Source: an uncultured SAR86 cluster bacterium
GTDB lineage: Bacteria > Pseudomonadota > Gammaproteobacteria > Magnimaribacterales > D2472
Direction of reading: 5' to 3'
Length of the DNA stretch: 64,000 bases
Assembly (NCBI GenBank): GCA_902602595.1
Contig: CACKRJ010000003.1
Coordinates: 1-64,000 of the forward strand
The notes beneath the pieces were generated by a model. The model did no database searches. It was not told where the DNA came from and saw only the letters and a program-made list of their open reading frames with translations. The position numbers and the translations under genes are program-made. Numbering within the stretch: the first letter of the stretch is position 1; each line of letters opens with the position of its first letter. Of the stretch, positions 51,353 through 59,890 are shown piece after piece.

Positions 51353-52852
51353 ATGAACCAAATTGGATTAATTTTTCCGGATGATTTATCTACAAATAAT
51401 GAAGTTCTTAGCAGTATAAATAACTCTGATCCATTATTACTATATGAGCCATGCGATACTTTTTATCAACTCAAGCATCATAAACATAAAATAGCTTTAC
51501 TCATTTCAGCTTTGCGACACTGGAAAAAAGATTTAGAAAAAAATTTTAAAAACATTATTCATATCAAAATTTCTAAAGATAGAAATATTGATCTAATGCA
51601 TGAATTAGAGTCGTTGCATAAAAAGATAGGATTTGATTTTTTACATGTTACGCAACCGAGCGATCATGGGATATTAACTCAACTTATGTTCTTTAGCTCA
51701 AAGCATAATGTAGAACTAAAAATTCATCCAGACAGAAAGTTTATTGATTCGATTGACGGATTTTCTGAATGGTCGAAGGATAAAAAATCACTTGTTCAGG
51801 AGTACTATTATCGATGGTTAAGGAAAAAATATAACCTTCTTATGGAAGATAACAAGCCATTAGGTGGCAAGTGGAATTTTGATAAAGAGAATCAAAAAAG
51901 CATCTCAAAATTAAAGGAAGCTCCAAAACCCAGACAAAATCTTAAATCTGATGAAATAACAATATCAGCAATGGTTGAGGTAGAAAATTGCTTTCCAAAT
52001 TCACCAGGAAATTTAGAGAATTTCAATTGGGCAGTTACTCATACCGAGGCTAGAAAACAATTGAAGAATTTTCTAGTGAATTATTTTAAATCATTTGGTG
52101 ATTTTCAAGATGCAATCGATAAAGAAAATACTACTCTATTTCACTCTCTGCTATCTCCATATATAAATTCTGGATTGCTAGACCCGATGGAATGCATAGT
52201 TGATGCTATTAGTCACTTCAAAAAAAAAGAATGTGGAATACCCATAAATGCATTGGAGGGGTTTGTAAGACAAATTCTTGGTTGGAGAGAATTTATCAGA
52301 GGAGTCTATTGGCAGAACATGCCGCAATACAAAGAAATGAATTTTTGGTCTCATAGTAATAGCCTGAACCAAAATTGGTACTCAGGTGAAACTGGAATTC
52401 CTTTACTCGATGATGCAATTAAGGAGTCTGCAAATACTGGTTATACCCACCACATCAATAGACTAATGATAATTTCTAATTTAATGAATCTATCAAACAT
52501 CAAGCCAAATGAAATCTACAAATGGTTTATGGAAATGTATGTCGACTCAGCTGACTGGGTCATGGTTCCAAATGTTTATGGAATGGGTACATATGCTGAT
52601 GGGGGAATATTTTCAACCAAACCCTATATCTGTGGATCAAGTTACATGCTTAGAATGTCTAATTATAAAAAAGGTGAATGGTGCGATGCAGTGGATGGTC
52701 TTTACTGGAGGTTTATTGAGACAAATAGAAAGTTTTTTGCTAAAAATCCTAGACTGGGATTGATGCTGAAGTCACTTGATAGAATGAATGAAGATAGAAA
52801 GAGCAAGATATATAAGGCAGCTGACGCATTCATAGAGAAAAATACAGCCTAA
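51353..52852 (+). CDS. FeS-BCP/cryptochrome-type photolyase-family protein
   Basis: A 499-residue flavoprotein of the deoxyribodipyrimidine photolyase-related (PhrB/CryB) clade. The FAD pocket shows GFVRQILGWREFIRGVYW and TGYTHHINRLMI, with HH at the 6-4 active-site position, and NVYGMGTYADGG. The region that holds the [4Fe-4S] cysteines in PhrB is reduced to MSNYKKGEWCDAVDGLYW, which keeps one Cys only, so the cluster is probably absent or bound differently. It would repair UV photoproducts or act as a blue-light sensor. Its stop overlaps the convergent hydrolase gene by 4 bases. Confidence 0.9.
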   Translation: MNQIGLIFPDDLSTNNEVLSSINNSDPLLLYEPCDTFYQLKHHKHKIALLISALRHWKKDLEKNFKNIIHIKISKDRNIDLMHELESLHKKIGFDFLHVTQPSDHGILTQLMFFSSKHNVELKIHPDRKFIDSIDGFSEWSKDKKSLVQEYYYRWLRKKYNLLMEDNKPLGGKWNFDKENQKSISKLKEAPKPRQNLKSDEITISAMVEVENCFPNSPGNLENFNWAVTHTEARKQLKNFLVNYFKSFGDFQDAIDKENTTLFHSLLSPYINSGLLDPMECIVDAISHFKKKECGIPINALEGFVRQILGWREFIRGVYWQNMPQYKEMNFWSHSNSLNQNWYSGETGIPLLDDAIKESANTGYTHHINRLMIISNLMNLSNIKPNEIYKWFMEMYVDSADWVMVPNVYGMGTYADGGIFSTKPYICGSSYMLRMSNYKKGEWCDAVDGLYWRFIETNRKFFAKNPRLGLMLKSLDRMNEDRKSKIYKAADAFIEKNTA

Positions 52853-53691
52853 AGATCTTCAAGCAAAAACTCAGATGCTGCCAAACTCATTCCAGCATTA
52901 TCATGAGCAATCCCTGGGGCTATTTGATACCTCCATCTAAAGGGTAAATTCTTTTCTACTCCCAATTTAATTAAGTCATTAAAAAAATTTGTTCCTCTTG
53001 CAAATCTGTGCCTGCCTTGTTTTTTTGCTTTTCGCATATTCGGGAGTGAATGATGCTTTGGGTTATTATCAGCATCGCCTAAGAAGACCCCTCCCTTCAA
53101 TCTTAAAAACCACTCAAGCCTTTCATCTGAGACATTCATATTTTTAATCCCAAAAGGATAAGAAATCTCATCATCAGCAAAAGTATAAAAGCCTGCATTT
53201 GCCATGGCGGCCTTCTCAATTCTTGTTTCACTGCTTAATAAAAGATATCTATGCACAAATTGAGACCCTCCAGAATGTCCATAAAGTCTAAAGGTTTTAG
53301 TTGAGATTTTTAATTTAGCTTTAAAGTAATCAAAAAGTAGTCCTAAAGAATCTGTTAAAAAAAGCGATTGATCCTTTAATAATTTTCCTTTTTCTGTGCT
53401 CATCATTAAATATACGTATTCAGGGTACAATTCTTTAGAAAATTCCGGGGCTATTAGAACAACATTTCTATTTTTAACTAAAGGCAACCAATCATTTAGA
53501 TACTTTTTTGCACTTCTAGAAGCGCCATGCATAATAAAAATAATTTTCGTATTCGTATCTATTGAATCTGGTATTGAGAAGTAAATTTTTGAATCAGGTT
53601 TATTCCAATAAGAGAAAGTGGTTTCTTCTATTTGCCGAGCAAATACCTCAAAGGAATAAAAAATAAAGAAAAATATAAAAACTTTTTTCAT
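52849..53691 (-). CDS. secreted alpha/beta hydrolase, PHB depolymerase-like
   Basis: A 280-residue exported esterase-like protein. A signal peptide (about 1-18) is followed by the oxyanion region FIMHGASRSAKKYLNDWLP, the nucleophile elbow GHSGGSQF (about S148) and a C-terminal APGIAHD His. The layout resembles PHB depolymerase or LpqC-type esterases. It is last in the set BVMO-sulfatase-hydrolase with a 4-base overlap, so it may cleave esters formed or exposed by those enzymes. Confidence 0.82.
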   Translation of the reverse strand: MKKVFIFFFIFYSFEVFARQIEETTFSYWNKPDSKIYFSIPDSIDTNTKIIFIMHGASRSAKKYLNDWLPLVKNRNVVLIAPEFSKELYPEYVYLMMSTEKGKLLKDQSLFLTDSLGLLFDYFKAKLKISTKTFRLYGHSGGSQFVHRYLLLSSETRIEKAAMANAGFYTFADDEISYPFGIKNMNVSDERLEWFLRLKGGVFLGDADNNPKHHSLPNMRKAKKQGRHRFARGTNFFNDLIKLGVEKNLPFRWRYQIAPGIAHDNAGMSLAASEFLLEDL

Positions 53692-55322
53692 TCGTTTATA
53701 TGAGTATTAGATTTTTTTGGAACTTTGCATTTTCCTCGCTCCCAATCACCAGGCTTACAATCGTAGATGATTCTTCCATGATCTATAAGGTAAGAATCTA
53801 AGATTTGATGAGCATGAGCGCCAAAACCCAACGAAGCATCGTTTTGTAGTTCATCTTTTGGAATTGTGTAAGTTGACCAATCTTTAGGAGCTCGCCATCC
53901 AGGAGGAGGAACTAAGAGAGTTCGAGTGCCTGCAATAGGATGCAAGGCCCTCCAGTTTCGAATTTTTTCAGCCATCTCTTTAACTAAATTAGGTTTTTGA
54001 GATGCTAAATCATGATACTCATAAGGATCATTGGCAATATCAAATAACTTATTTTCAACCTTAATTTCAAGCAATGAAGTTGAGATAGATTGAACAAGCT
54101 TCCATTTCTTATTGAAGACTGTAGTATGAAAGTGACCGTAATTAGGGATTTCTGAAACAAAATAGATATCATCTTTTAATGGAATTTCCTCTTGTTCCAT
54201 GATCGCAGGCCACATATCTCTTCCGTCAATCATTTTTGTATTATTCATATTTATCCTGCTTGCAGAAGAAAGAGTGGGGAATACATCCATAACTGTCATA
54301 ATTTGATCTAATGAAGTGCCTGCTTGAATTTTTCCTTTCCATTTTAATGCTGCAACTACTCTTATGCTGCCTTCAAATGTATCACCCTTGCCACCTCGAA
54401 GAGGAAAATTATCCGCTCCACCTCCTCCATAGGTAGCTCCTCCATTATCAGAACTGAATAGAATAATTGTTTCATCTTCAATTCCTGCCTCTTTAATAGT
54501 TGTTAAAATCTTACCTATGGCTTGATCAAGGGCGTCCACAACCGCTGCATATATAGGTCTAGCAGACGGAGCTAGAGTCTTGGTTAATTCTCTTGATCTA
54601 TCGGCGGAAATATTTCTAGTAGGTTTTCTTGTATCCTCGAGATCCTTATGTTTTTCTATTAAATTATCAGGAGCCTCAAGAGGAGTATGAGGAGCCAAAA
54701 AAGGAACATACATAAAAAAAGGTTTTTCCTTATTTCTTGAATTTATCCAATTCGACGCTTCCCTTGCGAGAAGAAAAGTTGAATAGCCCTGATCGTTAAT
54801 GGTTACTCCATTTTTTTGGAAATCAACTCCACCTTGATTAGAAAATGGAGGAAAGTAACCAACCTCTGTATGAAGATGACCATAAAAATGATCAAAACCT
54901 CTTTGATTTGGATGAAAAATTTCCTGCGAATGTCCAAGATGCCATTTTCCAAACATTGCTGTTTGATAACCATTCTTTTGAAAAGATTCGGGCATAAAAT
55001 GTTCATCTGGATGTATGCCATTATTCATCCAAGGCATTATTACACTATAAGCTACTCCAAGTTTTAATGGGTCTCTGCCAGTCATTAAAGCTGCTCTGGT
55101 TGGGCTGCATATTGGTGTTGTATAAAATCTGTTTAAAGAAACTCCATCTTTAAATAAAGAATCAATATTTGGGGTTTTGAATGGAGCTCCTCTCAAAGAA
55201 ATATCTGCCCAACCTAAGTCATCGACCAAAAATATAATGACATTAGGTCTTCTTTCTTCTGCATTAGTGATAATAGATAAAGTTATCAATGCAATAAAAA
55301 ATAATTTAAAAATCATACTCAT
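53688..55322 (-). CDS. arylsulfatase-type sulfatase
   Basis: A 544-residue exported sulfatase. The formylglycine motif CSPTRAALMTGR has its Cys at residue 72, the metal site begins with FLVDDLGWAD, and the middle SSDNGGATYG region completes the ligands. A signal peptide spans about residues 1-21. It needs a formylglycine-generating enzyme, which is not in this window. It should cleave a sulfate ester, from polysaccharide, glycolipid or sterol. It overlaps the BVMO gene by 17 bases and the hydrolase gene by 4. Confidence 0.92.
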   Translation of the reverse strand: MSMIFKLFFIALITLSIITNAEERRPNVIIFLVDDLGWADISLRGAPFKTPNIDSLFKDGVSLNRFYTTPICSPTRAALMTGRDPLKLGVAYSVIMPWMNNGIHPDEHFMPESFQKNGYQTAMFGKWHLGHSQEIFHPNQRGFDHFYGHLHTEVGYFPPFSNQGGVDFQKNGVTINDQGYSTFLLAREASNWINSRNKEKPFFMYVPFLAPHTPLEAPDNLIEKHKDLEDTRKPTRNISADRSRELTKTLAPSARPIYAAVVDALDQAIGKILTTIKEAGIEDETIILFSSDNGGATYGGGGADNFPLRGGKGDTFEGSIRVVAALKWKGKIQAGTSLDQIMTVMDVFPTLSSASRINMNNTKMIDGRDMWPAIMEQEEIPLKDDIYFVSEIPNYGHFHTTVFNKKWKLVQSISTSLLEIKVENKLFDIANDPYEYHDLASQKPNLVKEMAEKIRNWRALHPIAGTRTLLVPPPGWRAPKDWSTYTIPKDELQNDASLGFGAHAHQILDSYLIDHGRIIYDCKPGDWERGKCKVPKKSNTHINE

Positions 55323-57198
55323 CTGGATTAAAGTTATTTGTCCAATTCCAATATTCTACCAATCTCCATGGAGATGTGGTGACAACTTTGCCTTTAGAAT
55401 TCTGATACCAGCTAGAAACATTTGCATGCTGCCAAACCATTCTCTTATGCCTCTCATCAAACCTATCTTGATATTGCTTTTCAATTTCAGACTTCACCTT
55501 AATAACTTTGTGGTCATTGTTCAGCATGTATTCAATTGCCGAGCAAATATAATTAATTTGGCATTCTGAGTTGAAGATGATACTTCCAGCATGAGCTAAA
55601 TTAGTGCCCGGACCATACATAGCAAAAAAATTTGGCATAGATGAGAAAGTTATTCCTAAATAAGATTGAGGTGAATCTTTGTAAATGCTCTTAAAGTTTC
55701 CAGAACCACCATCAATATTAATAGGATAAAAAAAATCTTGAGCTTTAAAACCTGTTGCGAAAATTATCGTATCAAACTCATGCTCCATTTCTGAGCTAAC
55801 AATTCCTCTTGAGTTCATGCGCTCGACTCCCTCAGAAAGCAAACTAACATTTGGAAAATGAAGTGATTCCAACCATGCGCCATTATCCTGTAGCATGCGC
55901 TTTCCAAATGGAGGGTATTTTGGGATCACCTTATCAATAAGAGATTTATCAGAAATTTGCGCCAACATAGCAGCTGTAAATAGCTCCCTCATTTCATCAT
56001 TTTGCTGATTAATAGAATCACCTTTATCTTTCCAGGATGAATCAACAAACAATGAATCATGTAACTGATCTGATCCAGGATAAAATAGTAAAAATCTATA
56101 CCATCGTGAATAAAAAGGTAGGTTTTCTAATAACCATTTTTTTTCTTCATCTACCTCTTCATGATATTTTGGATTTGGAAACATCCATGGAGGAGACCGT
56201 TGGAAAATTGTTAACTCTTTACAGGATTTTGCAATGCTAGGAACTATCTGAAATGCGCTTGCACCACTGCCAACTACAGCAACTTTTTTTTCAGCAATCA
56301 CATCACCATCTGGCCATTTGGAAGAATGAAACATATTGCCTTGGAACTCATCTATGCCTTTAATGTTAGGGATTTTTGGATGATTTAGCTGCCCAACACA
56401 AGAAATAATAATATTGATTGTTTCCTGATTTCTGCTCCCATTACAAATAGAGGCTACTTTCCATGTTTGAGTTATATCATCAAACTTCATATCAGTGACC
56501 TGAGTTTCGAAGTATGTATTCTTTTGAATATCATATTTATCAAAACATCTTTTAAAGTAATCTAATAGCTCTGGCTGTTGAGAGAAATGTTCTGACCACT
56601 GATGATTTTCTTCAAATGAATATGAATAAAAATGGTTTGCGATATCAACTCTAGATCCCGGATATCGGTTTTCATACCAGGTCCCACCAAGATCAGCATT
56701 CTTTTCATAAATTTTATACTCGATGCCTCTTTCAGCTAATTTGATTGCAGCAAGGATTCCAGACATACCGGCGCCGACAATTAATACTTCTAGACTTGAT
56801 TTTGTCGTTTCAAAATCTGATTTTGAATCATGAGATGCAATCTTTAAATCACTTAACATCATAGGAATATAATCAGAAGAAACGCTCTCACCCACTATAA
56901 AATTCATCATCTTATTAATCTCATTATTGGAGGGAATATAGATATCATTGACCTGATGGTTTGAAAAAAACCTACTTATCTCATTGAGGGCTATTTTTTT
57001 AATTTTTTGCCTATCTTCCTCGGGGAGGAACCCCTGTGTTTCTCCTAGCACTGCCTGATTAGGCCTAGGCAATTTATCTAATATTGAAATATCTCCTGTA
57101 AAATGAACTAATAAAGCTGCGACAACAGGAAAACTGGCTGAATCTAATGCCCTTTCTAGAAATTGCTTGTTAATATTCACATTGATTTTATTATGCAC
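55306..57198 (-). CDS. flavin monooxygenase, Baeyer-Villiger type, with N-terminal extension
   Basis: A 630-residue class B monooxygenase. The FAD motif LIVGAGMSGILAA starts near residue 139, after an extension of about 135 residues not found in short BVMOs; the fingerprint is FQGNMFHSSKWPD at 285-297, and the NADPH loop VAVVGSGASAFQ follows. Extended BVMOs with this N-terminal part are known among steroid- and long-chain ketone-oxidising enzymes. It is first in the set with the sulfatase and hydrolase genes, a combination that could take a sulfated ketone or ester apart. Confidence 0.92.
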   Translation of the reverse strand: MHNKINVNINKQFLERALDSASFPVVAALLVHFTGDISILDKLPRPNQAVLGETQGFLPEEDRQKIKKIALNEISRFFSNHQVNDIYIPSNNEINKMMNFIVGESVSSDYIPMMLSDLKIASHDSKSDFETTKSSLEVLIVGAGMSGILAAIKLAERGIEYKIYEKNADLGGTWYENRYPGSRVDIANHFYSYSFEENHQWSEHFSQQPELLDYFKRCFDKYDIQKNTYFETQVTDMKFDDITQTWKVASICNGSRNQETINIIISCVGQLNHPKIPNIKGIDEFQGNMFHSSKWPDGDVIAEKKVAVVGSGASAFQIVPSIAKSCKELTIFQRSPPWMFPNPKYHEEVDEEKKWLLENLPFYSRWYRFLLFYPGSDQLHDSLFVDSSWKDKGDSINQQNDEMRELFTAAMLAQISDKSLIDKVIPKYPPFGKRMLQDNGAWLESLHFPNVSLLSEGVERMNSRGIVSSEMEHEFDTIIFATGFKAQDFFYPINIDGGSGNFKSIYKDSPQSYLGITFSSMPNFFAMYGPGTNLAHAGSIIFNSECQINYICSAIEYMLNNDHKVIKVKSEIEKQYQDRFDERHKRMVWQHANVSSWYQNSKGKVVTTSPWRLVEYWNWTNNFNPDEYDF

Positions 57199-57232
57199 AT
57201 AAAAACATTCAGATTTACACCGAAAATTTAAA

Positions 57233-58339
57233 ATGTCTCAATATTTAGAAATTATTCAAAAGATACACTCTTCACCATTTAGATTTGTATTAGTATCGAG
57301 TGGTGGAGGTACTAATGCTATATCAGAAATCTTAAAAGTTCCTGGAGCAAGTAAATCAGTATTAGAGGCATATGTTCCCTATGCAAAGGAATCTTTAGAT
57401 TATTACCTTCTTAAGCAGCCCGATCATTATTGTAGTTTGGACACAACTCTGAGTATGGCAGCAAAGGCTTACAGTGCAGCAAAAAAAATAGATCCAAAAA
57501 CAAAACCAAAAAATCTTTTAGGAGTTGCAGTCACTGCCTCACTAGCAACAAATTATTCAAAAAAAGGAGAGCATAAATTTTTTATTGCCATACAAACTTA
57601 TAAATATTCCTCAAGCTTCTCTTATTCATTTGTAAAGGGAGAACTATCAAGGGAAGAAGAAGAGGCAGTTGTAACTGATTACATTATCAATGCAATTGCA
57701 CAATCATGCCAGGTGCGAAACCATGCGATATATGAAAACTCTTCACTTAAAATTAAGACTGTTGAAGCTGAAAAAAATTGGGTTAAATTAGTTGATAGTA
57801 AAATTGATTTTGTATCTTCGTCAAATAGTATTCCTGAGCTAATTTTTCCCGGATCATTTAATCCCTTTCATTCTGGGCATAACTCAATGAGTGATTTAGC
57901 TGAGAAAAAAACTGGATTAGGTCTTGCATATGAAATATGCATTCAAAATGCAGATAAGCCTCCTCTTTCCTACCATGAAATTGAAAAAACACTAAATCAA
58001 TTTAATAATGGGCACGAATGGGTATTAACTAAAGCTGGAAAATTTACAGATAAAGCCGCTCTCTTCCCAAACTCTGTATTTATTATTGGAGCTGATACAT
58101 TAACAAGAATTCTAGATGAAAAGTTTTATCTAAATCGTCAAGATATGCTAAATCAATTAGACTTATTTAATAGCCATAATATTAATTTCTTGGTGTTTGG
58201 ACGTAAAATAAAAAATAACTTCATTGGCCTTGATTCTGTCACTATACCTGAACATATAGCCAAAAGATTTTCTGGATTTGGTGAGGAAATCTTTAGAGAT
58301 GATATTTCATCGAGCTTGATCAGAAAAGAACAAGAGTAA
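57233..58339 (+). CDS. CinA-C-like / NadD-like nucleotidyltransferase fusion
   Basis: A 368-residue two-part protein. Residues 1-160 resemble the CinA C-terminal (NMN deamidase) domain: LVSSGGGTNAISEILKVPGAS, then LEAYVPYAKESLDYYL and the later AVTASLATN. Residues 198-368 form a nucleotidyltransferase with (H/T)xGH motif PGSFNPFHSGH and a C-terminal ISSSLIR, both needed for catalysis in NMN/NaMN adenylyltransferases. Such fusions are known in some bacteria and plants; the natural reaction is unproven. Next to an indoleamine dioxygenase gene, a role in NAD salvage or repair is an attractive inference. The gap before 58399 is short. Confidence 0.82.
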   Translation: MSQYLEIIQKIHSSPFRFVLVSSGGGTNAISEILKVPGASKSVLEAYVPYAKESLDYYLLKQPDHYCSLDTTLSMAAKAYSAAKKIDPKTKPKNLLGVAVTASLATNYSKKGEHKFFIAIQTYKYSSSFSYSFVKGELSREEEEAVVTDYIINAIAQSCQVRNHAIYENSSLKIKTVEAEKNWVKLVDSKIDFVSSSNSIPELIFPGSFNPFHSGHNSMSDLAEKKTGLGLAYEICIQNADKPPLSYHEIEKTLNQFNNGHEWVLTKAGKFTDKAALFPNSVFIIGADTLTRILDEKFYLNRQDMLNQLDLFNSHNINFLVFGRKIKNNFIGLDSVTIPEHIAKRFSGFGEEIFRDDISSSLIRKEQE

Positions 58340-58398
58340 ATTTAATAAAAATCGGTATACTGATTTAGTCTAAAATTTTATAAAACTGGGGGGTTTTT

Positions 58399-59541
58399 AT
58401 GAAAGGTTTCTTACCAAAAAATGCGCCGGCAAAATCATACTCAGTAGACTCTAATTCATGCTCAAGAATTGAAGATATATGTAATAACCTCCCAAAATTA
58501 TTATTAACAGGAAAAGTTCAATCAACCATTAATAAACTTTCAAAGAAAGATTTGTCTATTAAAAAGTTACTTGTTAATCAAATGGGGCGAGATCTTAAGC
58601 TTGCTATGTCACAACTAAGTTTTATTGCTCACGCATACATTTGGGGAGACATTAAGCCTCATGGAAAATTGCCTGAGGCTCTTGCAAAACCCTGGGTAGA
58701 GGTTGCAAATAATCAAGGCAGACCTCCCATTTTAAGTTACGCAAGTTACTGCCTAGATAACTGGTTTTTAATAAACCAAGATGAAGATATCTCATTAGAA
58801 AATGTAGGTTTAATAAATAATTTTTTAGGTGGAGTTGACGAGGATTGGTTTGTAACAATCCATGTATGTATTGAGAATGCAGCCTCAGGATCAATTGAAG
58901 CTTGTCAAAAAATATCTCAATGTAATGACAGTTCTTCTGAGAAAGAAATTTTAAATTTATTAAAGCAGGTCGTGGAATCGATGAAAAAAGTTAATTCAAT
59001 CTTTGCTAGAATGCCTGAAAAATGCGACCCATATATTTACTATCATCGAGTGCGTCCTTTTATTTTTGGTACAAAAGATAATCCTGACCTTGAAAAAGGT
59101 CTCATCTATGAAGGTCAATTTGATAATAAGCCTCAATTCTTTAGAGGTGAAACAGGCGCACAAAGCAGTATCATCCCATCTCTTGATGGAGCATTACAGA
59201 TATCACATACCAAAGATCACTTAAGGCATTATTTAAATGAGATGCGTGATTATATGCCTCCAAAACATAGAAAATTTATCAGCTCTCTTGAAAATAGCTC
59301 GATGATAAAAAATCTTATTAAAGATTCAAGTAAACTTAAAAATCAATACAATGATTGTCTAGAAGAAATTAGGATATTTAGAGCTATGCATCTTGAATAT
59401 GCTGGAACTTATATCCACAAACAATCTCAAATTAAAAATCCATTTGGTAGAGGCGGATCAACAATAACAGGAACCGGCGGAACTCCCTTTATGACTTATC
59501 TAAAAAAGCATCGGGACGAAACCGAGCAACAAAAGAAATGA
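58399..59541 (+). CDS. indoleamine 2,3-dioxygenase-like heme protein
   Basis: A 380-residue member of the IDO family, which opens the indole ring of tryptophan to N-formylkynurenine. The family opening HAYIWGD...LPEALAKPWVEVANNQGRPPILSYASY is clear; the proximal heme His is H331 in FRAMHLEYAGTYI, and the C-terminal GRGGSTITGTGGTPFMTYL is the distal loop seen in IDO. A G6 run (plus-strand GGGGGG) sits 5 bases ahead of the ATG as a ribosome site. It ends 5 bases before the convergent L33-like gene. Bacterial IDOs can have weak tryptophan affinity, so other indoles are possible. Confidence 0.9.
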   Translation: MKGFLPKNAPAKSYSVDSNSCSRIEDICNNLPKLLLTGKVQSTINKLSKKDLSIKKLLVNQMGRDLKLAMSQLSFIAHAYIWGDIKPHGKLPEALAKPWVEVANNQGRPPILSYASYCLDNWFLINQDEDISLENVGLINNFLGGVDEDWFVTIHVCIENAASGSIEACQKISQCNDSSSEKEILNLLKQVVESMKKVNSIFARMPEKCDPYIYYHRVRPFIFGTKDNPDLEKGLIYEGQFDNKPQFFRGETGAQSSIIPSLDGALQISHTKDHLRHYLNEMRDYMPPKHRKFISSLENSSMIKNLIKDSSKLKNQYNDCLEEIRIFRAMHLEYAGTYIHKQSQIKNPFGRGGSTITGTGGTPFMTYLKKHRDETEQQKK

Positions 59542-59546
59542 GGGTC

Positions 59547-59750
59547 TTACTTACTGTGGGGTGGTAACTTAGCTTCAACAAACCACTCATGGATTTGCTT
59601 GGCAGGATTAAACTTTTTTAATCTAAGCTTTTGATTTTCAATAACTAATTTCTTAGTTTTTACCGCGAGGTAATGATAGGTGTGGCTATCCCTTGATTCG
59701 CTCTCGGGAATTAAATAAACCTTAGTTTGTTTCTTTTTGCTATCTGCCAT
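59547..59750 (-). CDS. divergent ribosomal protein L33-like protein
   Basis: A 67-residue basic protein whose C-terminal half, KLRLKKFNPAKQIHEWFVEAKL, aligns with the end of bacterial L33 ([22 protein letters not shown]), and whose middle HTYHYLAVKTKK resembles HFYTTTKNKR. It has extra residues at both ends and stands alone, not beside L28 as the usual rpmG does. It might be the main L33 of this organism, a paralogue or an unrelated look-alike. No zinc-binding cysteines are present. Confidence 0.55.
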   Translation of the reverse strand: MADSKKKQTKVYLIPESESRDSHTYHYLAVKTKKLVIENQKLRLKKFNPAKQIHEWFVEAKLPPHSK

Positions 59751-59890
59751 GATTGGATGATTATACCGAAATCAATTAAATTTCCCATGTAATTTTTAAA
59801 AAAATCTTATGAAATATCTGTATTCATCGTAAGCGATATCACTTAAAATAGTTGGCTTCAAAAAAAATATAGACAGAAAAATTAATATCA

